This document shows, in pieces, positions 22,491 through 32,898 of a DNA stretch of 64,000 nucleotides. The notes below the pieces were generated by a model. That model was not told the origin of the DNA and searched no databases. It saw only the letters and a program-made list of their open reading frames with translations. The position numbers and the translations under genes are program-made. The stretch comes from Paramecium octaurelia (Eukaryota > Ciliophora > Oligohymenophorea > Peniculida > Parameciidae), in NCBI GenBank assembly GCA_905182995.1, contig CAJJDP010000011.1, positions 322,432 to 386,431 of the forward strand, written 5' to 3'. Each line of letters starts with the position of its first letter. Positions within the stretch are counted from its first letter, which is position 1.

Positions 22491-23761
22491 ATGAAAGGCA
22501 TCTGCTGTTTACTTATTTTTTCTTTGGTAGCCACTTAAAGCTTTGCTCTGTATGAAGCAGATTCAAAGGTCGTCAAATTGACAAAGGACAATTTCAAGAC
22601 ATTAGTACTCGAATCCAATGAACCATGGTTGGTTGAATTCTATGCACCTTGGTGTGGACATTGCAAAGCTTTGGCTCCAGAATACAATAAGGCAGCAAAA
22701 GCTTTGGATGGAATAGTACATATCGGAGCCTTGGATATGACTACAGACGGGGAAGCTGGATAACCATATGGTGTTAATGGATATCCAACAATCAAATATT
22801 TCGGAGTAAACAAAGGTGACCCAATAGCTTACGAAGGCGAAAGAAAGAGGAATGCGATAGTTGATTACCTTTTGGATAAAGCAAGAGAATTTGCATTAAA
22901 TAGATTGGGTGTGGAGATCAAACCAGAACCTTCAAATGATGATACAAAAGTGGTTGTTTTGACAGATGCCAACTTCGATGAATAAGTGCTCTCTAGTTAG
23001 GAAGCCTGGTTCGTTGAATTCTATGCTCCTTGGTGTGGTCATTGTAAATAACTATAACCTGAATGGAATAAGCTATCTCATCAAGCAGATATCCCAATAG
23101 CCAAAGTTGATGCAACTGCCTAAACTGAATTGGCAAAGAGATTCAACATTGAATCTTATCCAACCATTTATTTCTTCCCAGCTGGAAACAAACAAAACAC
23201 ACATAAAAAGTATGAAGGAGAAAGAAATGCTGCTGCCCTTTTGAAATATATCAAAGAATAGAAACCAGTTGATGGATAATCACAAAAGGCTGGCTCTGAT
23301 GTAGTTAACATCAAATCAGATGAAAGTTTAAATGAAGTTTGCAAATGTATCAATATTCTCAATTATAAAAGAACTTTGTGTCTTAGGATTCTTACCAACT
23401 GATAAAGTCGAATAGGAAGATGCTGTTCAAGTCTTAAAGAAGGTATTATCATTCCTCTATACTTTTAGACTGCCTTATCCCTCACAGGAAGAGCCAATGT
23501 TGGTTGGTTCGTTGGTGAACAATTCGATGATTTCGAAGCTGAACTTAATGTAATTGGTGAAGGGTAAAATTCCTCTTTAAATTGTTTAGATATCCCTAAG
23601 TTGTTGTCTTAGATTTGAGTGCTAAAAAACATTATAGATTTAGAAGACAATTGACTGTTGATAATTTGAATGAATTTGTTAAGGGAGTCATCAAGAAAAC
23701 TGAAACTGGACAATCATTCTCTAATTTACCTAAATTGAATGCTCAAAAAACAGATCTGTGA
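22491..23761 (+). CDS. Protein disulfide isomerase, two thioredoxin domains, KTDL terminus
   Basis: Secretory-pathway oxidoreductase that forms and rearranges disulfides. Signal peptide [19 protein letters not shown]. Two thioredoxin domains with intact active sites: [20 protein letters not shown] near residue 45 and [20 protein letters not shown] near residue 175, each with the cis-Pro segment ([16 protein letters not shown]). The arrangement matches the PDIA6/P5 group. The protein ends ...LNAQKTDL, and KTDL is a plausible variant of the KDEL retrieval signal, so ER residence is likely. Short introns occur in the last third (around 23360-23590). Start is the only ATG that gives the signal peptide. 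Confidence 0.95.
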
Positions 23762-24425
23762 TGTATATTATTAAGTCAAGATATATTGTCATTCTTAAAC
23801 CATTTCAATTTCATTAATATTTTATTATGTTACTTATTAATTTTCTTAATCATTCCCCAATAATAATAAGTATTAATAAACTTTTGTGACTTGACCAACA
23901 TTATGCTCTAAAAATTAAACATGTGAATCACAAAAAGGTGATTGAAAGTATTTGATTAATTAATCAATCTTTTTTCAGCCTGTAATTTTGATTTCCATCC
24001 TATCCCCAATACAAATTTCTTCTATTATTTTAATTACAACTGAATTCATCAAAATAACTCATTTAAGCTTTTCTCAATTATTCTAAATAAGATTTACTAA
24101 TTCATTTTGACCTAGTAATGTTAAATAATGATTATGTACAATTAGTACTGCAATAAAATGTTGATAACAAAATTTTCAAATTTTTTGTACTTTTACAAAT
24201 GTAGCATTTTGAGCGTTGAGATGAACCTGAAATCGAAAGTATCAATAAAATTTGTGCTCTCTTAGTACTCTTGAAGATTTGATGCTTGAGGCAATTCAGA
24301 TTTCTCAAATAATGTTCAAGTGTTAATGATTCTATTGATAAAAATATTAGCCTGATTGCAAATCACACTTGATGAATATAATTTTATGATAATTTTTTCT
24401 ATTTCTCTAATGAAAAATAAAAATA
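23762..24425. other. Intergenic, 664 bp
   Basis: AT-rich spacer. I see no extended frame under the ciliate code, no RNA gene and no repeat beyond homopolymer-rich sequence. Confidence 0.5.
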
Positions 24426-24812
24426 ATGCAAAAAATTGATATAATCAGAGCTAAGAATAGAAAATCAGATGTCACCAATGTTAGTGGTTTTCAGTCTTCA
24501 ACACAAAAGACTATGCTAAATGAATACTCATTCCCAAAAATTAATATTATTGTACATTCGTTTGAACCTAAATTGCAGAATTTAGTTAAAGCAGATGGAG
24601 ATTAAACAGATATCAACCCTGAAACAGACAGAGTTTCGAAAAGATAAAATCCAAGAATGGATATGTTCAAAAATGAAATTGTTAAAGGTTAGAAAATTCA
24701 CAAGATTACATTTCGAGATCAAATTGTTGGAGAACCTCTATATTAAATCAAGTACTTCAATAAAGAACCCTAAGAAGATCTTGATGAATGTTGTCCTTGC
24801 AACATTTTTTGA
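24426..24812 (+). CDS. Small protein with Cys-rich C-terminus
   Basis: 128 residues, one uninterrupted frame of 129 codons from ATG 24426 to TGA 24810-24812. Polar N-terminal part (MQKIDIIRAKNRKSDVTN), a basic middle (VSKRQNPRMDMFKNEIVKGQ), and the end DLDECCPCNIF. Three Cys within four residues close to the C-terminus suggest palmitoylation or metal binding; the final four residues do not form a classical CAAX box. No family recognised. Confidence 0.65.
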
Positions 24813-24906
24813 TTTAAGAGATTGCTCTTTTTACTTGTTTAGGTCTTGAATAATTAATTTACTTTTATCGAATTTTTTGATATCTTATTAAATATTAAAA
24901 TCATTA

Positions 24907-24922
24907 ATATATATATATATAT
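24907..24922. repeat. AT dinucleotide run
   Basis: Short (TA)n tract directly after the stop codon of the glutamine amidotransferase gene, in its 3' flank. Confidence 0.8.
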
Positions 24923-26172
24923 TCAAGATTGTAAAAATTTGTGACACATCAACAATCCTAAGAAATCACCTTTTTCCTTTACAAAATTCTTATTATTAGT
25001 ATCATTATAGTACTCTCCAAAACTTCTACGTCCTTCACTTGATTAAATTCCACTTATAAATAATAAAATTTATTAAGATGTGTATTCTGGATGAGATTAC
25101 ATACCAAATACTCTCAAATCTTCAGAAATGAATATTTCATTTTCAGCTGTTTTAGATGATCCATAATTGATGAATTTCTCAGGTAATTTAGTAACTATGT
25201 CACCATGAGCTTTATTAATTATTAGGCTATCGATCTAAGTTAACTCTTTGAAACATTCAATTTAAAAAAAGTCATTCTTAATTGCAATTTTCTCATTTCC
25301 ATAATAATAAAATCCTTTGTGCTTGATTCTATTTTTGCATGGTACAACACTTCCTCCAAATGCTTAAGCAAGCAATTAAAATCCAAAGCAAATTCCCATA
25401 ATTTTTATCTGAGTATGATTTTCATACACGTTCAAAATAAAGTTTTACAAACTACGAATCCAAGCCTTTTCATCATAAGCAGAACTTGTGCTGCCTGGTA
25501 TTATTATAACATTTGCTTACTTAAGAGTATCCTCATCTGGATAACTTCCTTAAGTAACATTATACCATAGCCATCTCTCTTATTTCCTTCTATATATCCC
25601 ATTAAACAAACCAACAGTATCAATGTACATCTTAGGAGCATGATATCTTCCTTAATCAAAGTCTTTCACACAGAGAAAAATGATAGTTCGATTATATTTT
25701 AGGTGCAATCCCTCGAGGATAACTTATTCGATCGTGTGTTTTTTATTCAATTCTCTTCGGCTATTGAAACTAAAGAAATTCAAATCTTAGTCCGTTAATT
25801 CAATTATGTAATATGTATGATCTTCGATCTCCCATATAGGGGCAGTTGTAAAGTACCGAGTCCAAAGGTAAAAATAGGGATTCCTATATATTTCGAGTTC
25901 CTAAGAAATTAATGAAACAATTATACTCTAATATAGTTGTAACTGTCCTTGGCTTAAAAGTAAGCTTCCCAATTGATTATTTTCTCAAAGTTATGAGTAT
26001 TTAAACTAGTTTTTGTTATATCTACTGATCCAAATTTGTTAATTATAAGCTTTGCAGCAGCTATTGCACAAGAATTTCCATCTGATTCCAATACTGCACA
26101 GTTTAAATTTTATTGAGAATTTATCAGCAATTGCTGGCCTATATGGAAGATGAGGCTGACTTTTATTTACAT
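24923..26172 (-). CDS. Class I glutamine amidotransferase domain with unknown N-terminal region
   Basis: 407 residues; one 26-nt intron leaves exactly 408 codons. The C-terminal ~250 residues are a class I (triad) glutamine amidotransferase: IIIPGSTSSAYDEKAW, nucleophile Cys in KIMGICFGFQLLAQAFGG, and His/Glu in VFGMQSHPEYTSQQI. The start of this domain (TIIFLCVKDFDQGRYHAP) resembles stand-alone GMP-synthase-like GATases that hydrolyse glutamine or gamma-glutamyl compounds. The first ~150 residues (NCAVLESDGNSCAIAAAKLI, YFYLWTRYFTTAPIWEIEDH) are in the same frame without a break and match nothing I know. Substrate cannot be read from the sequence. Confidence 0.85.
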
Positions 26173-27135
26173 TTTAAAGTATTATTAATGATTTTTGGTA
26201 ATGTCAAATGAGTTTAGAATTCAATATTTCATGCTAATTGCTTACGAAATACATTTTGACAATTATCAATTATATAAATATTATTTACGTATTTCGTTAC
26301 GAATTAAAATAACAATTATTTATATCATGTTATTAAATAATTATATTTACAATTTATATCATTTCTAATAAGGTACAAAGTTCTTCATTGCATTTGCAGA
26401 TGATTTAATCTAAATTTATGCTCTAATCAAGATAAATTAATTGAATTTGCTATTATTAAGTCTTAATTAAACTAAGATATTTTTGTTTCACTAAAAATAG
26501 TTATACTTATAATGTTTAGAATTATTAGTAACTAATAATTAAAAGATATCTTTATACATTTTTAGAAATATTAGATTCACTGTGAAGAATATTTTATTGG
26601 GTTGCATAATTGTATTGACTCTTTCATGAAATTAATTCTAATTTTTTCAAATATAGTATATAAATTTATACTTAGAGCTCATCTCTTCAATTCAAATTTT
26701 GATAAAAATTTATAGATTAAAGTCACTTATATCCTGATAATGATTTTAATTCTTAAAAACAGTAGTGTAAAATTGATAGATTAAAGAAATGAAGCTTATA
26801 ATTGAAGAATTCAAATTAAGATTTCTGATGCTATTCTCTTTATATAGTTTATCAATCATATCCATCAAACAAGTAAAAAATTGTTTTGTAACATATTCTT
26901 TAAGTTTATGTTATAAGTTTCCTTTTATTTTTCAAAATATCATCTATCGAATTAATTGATATAATTTTCTAAGGGTAAATAAATATTGAACCTATTAGAT
27001 AGAATTTATATTAAAAAATGTTATACAAAAACAAGAAATATTGATATAATATATTAATATCATTTATGATAGCATCAGTAATGGACTCAAATAATTAATT
27101 AAATTATATATATATAAACCCAAAATGATTAAATT
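26173..27135. other. Intergenic, 963 bp
   Basis: The longest apparently empty stretch on this side of the window. Very AT-rich, with no frame of convincing composition on either strand. Contains a TATATATA tract near 27105. It must hold the 5' flank of the amidotransferase gene. I see nothing else. Confidence 0.5.
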
Positions 27136-28107
27136 TCAATGTTTATGTTTTTTTTTGTTCTTTTTCTTATGAGTTTGCTCTTTATTCTAATCTGATTGTT
27201 ATTAGTGATCTTCTTATTGTTCCTAATGTTATTATTATTTTTAGATTCTATATTACTTTTGCTCTTATAACAGTATATTTTGTTCTATTGATGAAATGTT
27301 TGATTATGTGATAGTGTGATTATATTACTATTATTATTCAATTTTCTTGATTTTACTGCCTTGCTTTCCTGCTATTTTAAATCCGAATAATGTTGGTTCA
27401 AAATCTACTTAGATTTAGGTATCTGGCAATAATTAAAACTTTGGATGAAGATCGGGATAGGTCTAGATATAAATTATGAAATTATTAACCATTAATAAAT
27501 ATTGAGGGAATGATTTTCCAAAATATGCTCCATCGATATCAGCACATTTCTTTTTTGGCATGTAAACTTCTTCACATCTTGGACAAAATACCTAATTAGA
27601 TTATGATGAAGAACTTTGATTCTAGCAGTTTTGAGATCTTCACATAATCCAATAGGGATCACATTCTGCTTTTCACAATATATACGAGGACAATGACCAA
27701 ATTTTCCTTATAAAAATCGTTCGCGCATGATTGCAGATCCTTTGGATGTAAATATGAATCGAGCATGAAGTAAACCATAAATGTCAGATGCCTCCTAATA
27801 AACTTCTAAAAATCTTTTGTGATGTAAAATAAGAAAACCTTTCATCTTCTAAGTCTTAATCTTCAGGAGAAGTAGGCTATAAAATCATGCTGATGGCTTC
27901 ACTAGAATTATTAGTTGCCATTCATACTTAAAGAAATTGAATTTTCCTTTGATTCCAATTAAATTGAAAGGATCGCGAATAAATTCCTCATCCACTTCAC
28001 TTAAAAATTGATGATCCTCATGTGCACAAAACCATTCTATCCAACCTCCTGGATGTTCTGAATATTATGATTCCTCTTCCTATAAACTTTGATGATTTAC
28101 CAGACAT
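27136..28107 (-). CDS. CSNK2B: Casein kinase 2 regulatory (beta) subunit with Gln-rich tail
   Basis: Regulatory subunit of the constitutive Ser/Thr kinase CK2; it dimerises and docks catalytic subunits. About 290 residues against roughly 215 in animals. Conserved stretches in order: GWIEWFCAHEDHQFLSEVDE, FIRDPFNLIGIKGKFN, EAISMILQ, EASDIYGLLHARFIFTSKG, zinc-site Cys pairs in GHCPRIYCEK and VFCPRCEEVYMPKKKC, then DGAYFGKSFPQYLL and FEPTLFGFKIAG. After the usual end comes an extension of about 75 residues rich in Gln, ending in a Lys/His run. Introns of 25, 26, 25 and 23 nt leave exactly 291 codons; the first must end in AAG to give the start MSEESQYSEHP. Confidence 0.95.
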
Positions 28108-28270
28108 CTTCCAAATATTTAGTTAAAATAAAAGATTTTTATAAATGTTAATAAATGGATAAAATATTTATTAAATCATCTGAATCTCAACAATAAATGA
28201 ATAGTGAAATATTTTTAATTTGCTAATTTGCTTAATTAACATATATGAATATGATTCCATCAAATTTATT

Positions 28271-29256
28271 TCATCTGTCTGAATTTTTCTGAAAGTGCTA
28301 AAGTCTTTTGATACTTTCTCCTACTCTAAAAGTACTGGTTAGCCTCTAATTGATAGCAGAATTAAAATTACAATCTTCGTAGTCTCCATTGGTTTCAGAT
28401 TCCAATAGTTTGTCAGATATTTCATCATATTTTTCACAAATTTGCTAGAATAAAGTATTCACTTTTGAGTCTTGAAATCTTTCACTCAATGCCCTACTTC
28501 TATTTTACAATTATATATAGTTGTCCTTTTCATCCTCAAGTAATCTATTTCTATTAAGCAATCTTTCTATTTTTGTCTTGATATCCTTATCATTTGCCTC
28601 AATCAAATCTAGTTTTATATATTATCTAGTCTTACCAGCGACAATCTCATTTTGTTAAGCATAAAAAAGTATTTAATCCTTCAAATTCTTTAATTCTTAG
28701 GTTTGAGATAGTTATGCCCTTAAAGTCTATTGTTTTTCATCTGAATTAATCCATTACTGATATTCCGAGGGTTAAATAAGAGGCAAGATCTAAGACAACG
28801 GCATATTTTTAATCCTATTCACATTTTCATCTATATGGAAAGAATTAATAAATTCAGAATAATTTTTAATAATTGGACTACGCTTATTTTAATAGGGTGT
28901 ACTTGCTTAAAATTTTTAATTGAAGTTCCAATTAATCTTAGATTGCATGAACTAAACTCAGGTGATTTGAATTATTATTCCACTAATAAAATTTTGTGTA
29001 ATCATATGGAGCATTATTGAGTGTACAAGTAGGAGGTATACCAACATTATAATTCTAATCACTAGAATAGAGCATTACTATACATTCTTATTTAAAAATT
29101 CTTTAGCATTACAATCGCTGATTGTGTATACTCATTGGGTGCTTTGACAATTTAATATTAGAATTCTTTAGCCAACGTTTGAAATAAGTCTTTTGATTGC
29201 TAATTAACCTATTGTTATTATTATCCGTAAATATTTGCTATGTATGGGGCACCCAT
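28271..29256 (-). CDS. Coiled-coil protein
   Basis: The 3' two thirds is one clear frame: MPLSQILPLIQPSEYQQW, then LRAQLSQTQELKNLKDQI, KIERLLNRNRLLEDEKDNY, and a C-terminus RLQHFQKNSDR before TGA at 28271-28273. Strong heptads indicate a coiled coil of about 150 residues. The 5' part starts MGAPYIANIYGQQQQQVNQ at ATG 29256 and reads YNVGIPPTCTLNNAPYDY after a 22-nt intron. The joins around 28830-28930 need one or two more introns that I could not place with certainty. No family recognised. Confidence 0.62.
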
Positions 29257-30159
29257 ATATCCTTTTGGTTAGCTCTAATTGTTCATTTAATTATTTATGT
29301 TCAAAATTATAAAGAATTAGAGTTTTCTATAAAATATTTGAAATCAATATATAATTCCTAAACTAACAACATTGCTATTATAATTAATTCATTTAATTTG
29401 AAGAAATATAAAACTAATACTAATGATATATTTGTTGTTTCTTTTTGAAGTATTCTTCATTAAAAGGGTTAATTGTTAGTACTATTCTAAATATTGATAA
29501 TGATTCATTATCAAACAAATAGTTAAATACATATCATGCAATAGTGCAATAATTAAATAATACAGTAAGAAAATATTTTTAGAATTAAGGTATCTAGAAT
29601 TAAAAAGGAAAAATAAGGAATGATAATTTGTAATAAATTAATTTTTAAATGAAGGATTAATACAATTAGTTTAGTTCAGCTCTAACCAACCAATTTAAAG
29701 ATATTTTATCACAATAATTCAATAGTTAATTTAATATAAAAGAATATATGATTTCGAAAATATTTAATTATGATGCCATCTCATGTTTTTCTTTCATAAT
29801 AGAATTGACTTTTAAAAAATTAGGTCAAAAGATAACAAATTGAATAATTTAATTTATAGAAATTATTACAAATTAAATTACTTAGGTGGGTATAGGTATC
29901 TTATATAACAGAATATGATTAACTCATTGAGTTCAAATATAAATATAGTTATCTTATAATGAGAGTAGAACTAATTGTTAAATTCATCGTCATTTTTAAG
30001 TGTCTTTCAAAAAAGAAACAAAAAAAGAACCTGGAAGCTAGTGTGATTCAAACATTTATTATTTAATTAAGCCACATAGGAACTTACATTACTTTTTGAA
30101 TAAAAAAGTTATAATAGTTAGCCTTATCGTAATTTCTCCTTTAATTAGATAATAAAGTT
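29257..30159. other. Intergenic, about 900 bp
   Basis: AT-rich, many short frames, none with convincing composition. It lies downstream of the probable Cys-rich pseudogene and upstream of the coiled-coil gene on the minus strand. It may include 3' remnants of the pseudogene. Confidence 0.45.
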
Positions 30160-30374
30160 ACAAAGGCAATTACTAATTAGTTCCCTGATATATTGCACAA
30201 TCAATAAAACAGTCATAATTAGAAGAGTATGAATTTGTACAATTGGTAACTGCAATAGCATAGTAGGTCACAATCAGCAAATTCATCTGGGCATTTTACT
30301 TTCACTCATAAATCAACTGGGTCATCTTATGCAACTAAAAATATCAAAAGAACAAAAAAAATGAATGACTTCAT
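30160..30374 (-). pseudogene. Secreted Cys-rich protein gene with in-frame TGA, probable pseudogene
   Basis: Starts with a good signal peptide (MKSFIFFVLLIFLVAQ) followed by DDPVDL, a TGA stop, and VKVKCPDEFADC in the same frame. The paralogue at 30537-30955 reads ADPEQCLKERCPNEYAAC in the same place; TGA sits where the paralogue has Cys (TGC). Beyond it a Cys-containing stretch (NCTNSYSSNYDCFIDCAIY) lies in another frame, reachable by a 22-nt candidate intron. A 19-nt intron could skip the stop but would also change the frame of the conserved CPDEFADC segment. I judge it more likely broken than expressed. Confidence 0.5.
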
Positions 30375-30536
30375 AATATTAAGTAATCTATTTGCAAATT
30401 TAGATAATATTAATAATACCTTGATGACGTTATGAAAGAATCGAAATAGACTAATTTTGGAACAATCATTTCAATTTAAAGATATTGATATAAATCACAA
30501 TATTCATACTAATATCTTGTTGCATTAAATCTCTTT

Positions 30537-30955
30537 TCAAAATTCAGTTATGCATTGGCATTCGGAATGTCTTTGAAGGAAAGTAGCAGCACATTAGTAT
30601 GCTTTGAGTCCTTATGATGTCATGCATTCTGATTTGAATGATTTCACACAAATTTAAATATCACAATAAGTGAATGATACGTCTTAGCAATTTTCATGCC
30701 CACATTCAGCTCTAAAAATAGATGAATTTCATACAATGCTATAAGTTTGGCATTCTTGGAAGCCAAGGCACAATTTAACATACACTCGGCATCATCTCCT
30801 CCACATTAGTTCTTACATTTCATGGCAGCAGAAGCACAACCAAACACTTCTTTTTGACAGGCTGCATATTCATTTGGACATCTTTCTTTTAAGCATTACT
30901 CTGGATCTGCTGCAAAAGTGATGGCCAATAGTGTTATCAATAAGATACTCTTCAT
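30537..30955 (-). CDS. Small secreted Cys-rich protein
   Basis: 131 residues; one 23-nt intron leaves exactly 132 codons. Signal peptide MKSILLITLLAITFAA, then at least a dozen cysteines in pairs (ERCPNEYAAC, CASAAMKCKNQC, DDAECMLNCALAS, FTYCDIQIC, SECQCITEF). Such proteins are usually disulfide-bonded and extracellular or lodged in secretory vesicles. No named family recognised. Sits 160 bp upstream of the probable pseudogene copy on the same strand, so the pair looks like an old tandem duplication. Confidence 0.78.
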
Positions 30956-31075
30956 TATATAATATGAATTTAATGATATTAAATTGAAATCTTTGAATCT
31001 GCTTATATAACTATCTTTATGACGTAGATACTTTTATTATATTTATTTAATTGCAATAATTATTTATAATAAATA

Positions 31076-31774
31076 ATGAATAATTTAGCTGGAGGCATCT
31101 AGAAGTATAAGATATCCTAAATGAATTCTGAGCTCCCGTTCATTTAGAATAGAAAACAAATAAGAGCCATATCTCTACAACAAATCTTTGATAAAGTCAA
31201 ATCAAATTGTCTATAAATTGAATTTAATCCCCAAAACCTATCTAATCTTAAATCTGCTCATAAGATTTCATCAAATCAGTATTCATTCAAATGTATTAGT
31301 TTGAACTGTGACAATCCCCCGTAAACTGAAAGATTGGATACGAAATTAAGATCTCAATCAATGACAAATCGATTATAGAGATCAAAAGGAAGTGAAACAA
31401 TACTTTCTTAAGTAGATTCAAAGAAAACAGGCAATACTAAGCACACATATGCCTCAAATAACTCAGACTCTATTAAAAAGTAAGGAATTCATCTTAAAAA
31501 AATTGATAACAACAAATAACTCCATAACGATAGAATCACATCCTTTTTTTAACTCAAAATGAATAAATAATGTGATAGTGATCAAAAATTTAATAATTTA
31601 ATGCATTCAACAAATAATTTGTTAAGTCAAATAAGTGAAAGAACCAATCTTAAAAAAATACACCTAAATAAATAAAATGATATCGATATTATTAAACCTG
31701 CTGAGCCATTACTTAGTTTCAGATAATTTGCCAAATTGTAGGGATTTAAATTACCTTCATTTTTACAAATGTGA
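31076..31774 (+). CDS. Low-complexity Ser/Asn/Lys-rich protein
   Basis: 232 residues, one uninterrupted frame of 233 codons. Starts MNNLAGGIQKYKISQMNSEL. Composition is Ser, Asn, Lys, Gln throughout with few hydrophobics (KKTGNTKHTYASNNSDSIKK), so largely disordered. No domain recognised. The TGA at 31772-31774 lies 49 bp before the ATG of the next gene on the same strand; an unrecognised intron joining the two cannot be excluded, but both frames have their own good starts. Confidence 0.6.
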
Positions 31775-31823
31775 TACTCTTTACTTCATATAATTTATAA
31801 ATTAAAACTTAATTTTCATTCAC

Positions 31824-32333
31824 ATGGGATCCTCTTGCATTCGAACTTCAAACAATGATACTTAATCTCTGCTTTCAAATTAATGCGATTTCAATAATGG
31901 ATTTCAGCAAGATGTTTATTTGGTTCATCCAAAAAAGGTTTTAGATACTATTAGCTCCGTTTCTTCCTATTCTAGTATGAATTCTCTGCAATCCAACTCG
32001 AGTCCTGTCTACCCGAGCTATTCAGGAGTTTCCCTAGACTAAATTAAATAAAAGAACGTTGAAAATACGACAGAATATAATAAAAAAAGAATTCAATCCA
32101 AACAGTTTCTATTACCGAATCAAAGTTATCTCTAAAATTCAAAATCTAACCAATCTGATTTGTCCATCGAATTACAGGAAAATCAAACTATATCTCTTGC
32201 AATACCCAACAAAGGATAGATATATTTTAAACTCAACTTCTCCAGTTAAAGAAGAGTATATTCCAAAAAAGATTTGCTTAAAAGAGCAAAAAAATAAAGA
32301 AAGTCAGAAGTAGTGAACACAATAATTAATTGA
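31824..32333 (+). CDS. Putative N-myristoylated low-complexity protein
   Basis: 169 residues, intronless, 170 codons. Begins MGSSCIRTSNNDTQS: Gly2 with Ser at positions 3-4 and Cys5 is a typical N-myristoylation plus palmitoylation signal, so membrane anchoring is predicted. The rest is Ser/Asn/Gln-rich (ISSVSSYSSMNSLQSNSSPV) and probably disordered, with a basic C-terminus (DLLKRAKKQRKSEV). No domain recognised. Confidence 0.62.
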
Positions 32334-32898
32334 TTAAACTATTTTTACAATTCATTTAATTTATATAAATCTTATAATATAAGTTCTAATGAAAATAAAA
32401 ACACAATAGATTCCAAAACTATATTCAACTCTAAATGTAAAATCATTATTGCTTCTAAAATGTCTAACTAAATCAACTCTTCTCAGACATTTGATAATGA
32501 TAGATTAATATAAAAAAATTGTTTCATTGCTTATATTTTATCACAGATATTTCCATTGCATTTTTGTATGATTAATATTTACACTGCATTTTTTGATTGA
32601 CTAATTAATTTATTCTATTGCAATAAATAATAATTTGATCGAAGACAAAAAGATGAGCCTTATTTATTATTTTTTGATTATCTCCTCAAAACTAAAAAAA
32701 TAATTTAATTATTAATGTGTAAAAAAAATATAATAAATTAATATATTTTACCAAAGATAGCAGTAGATATTTGCTTATTAATTATTTTTGGGTGATTATA
32801 TGATTTCCTTATTTTAGATTCCAAATTTTAGTCCAGAACTAGTTTTCAATGTTATTCACAAACATTAATTAAAATTTATATTATTTATTTCAACTAAA
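32334..32898. other. Intergenic, 565 bp
   Basis: AT-rich spacer between two plus-strand genes, presumably with the promoter of the UBR4-like gene. No other feature seen. Confidence 0.5.

Noticed and set aside
24907-24922. (TA)n tract as a possible telomere or chromosome-fragmentation site
   Set aside because: Paramecium telomeres are made of C4A2/C3A3-type repeats, none of which are seen; this is a plain AT microsatellite.
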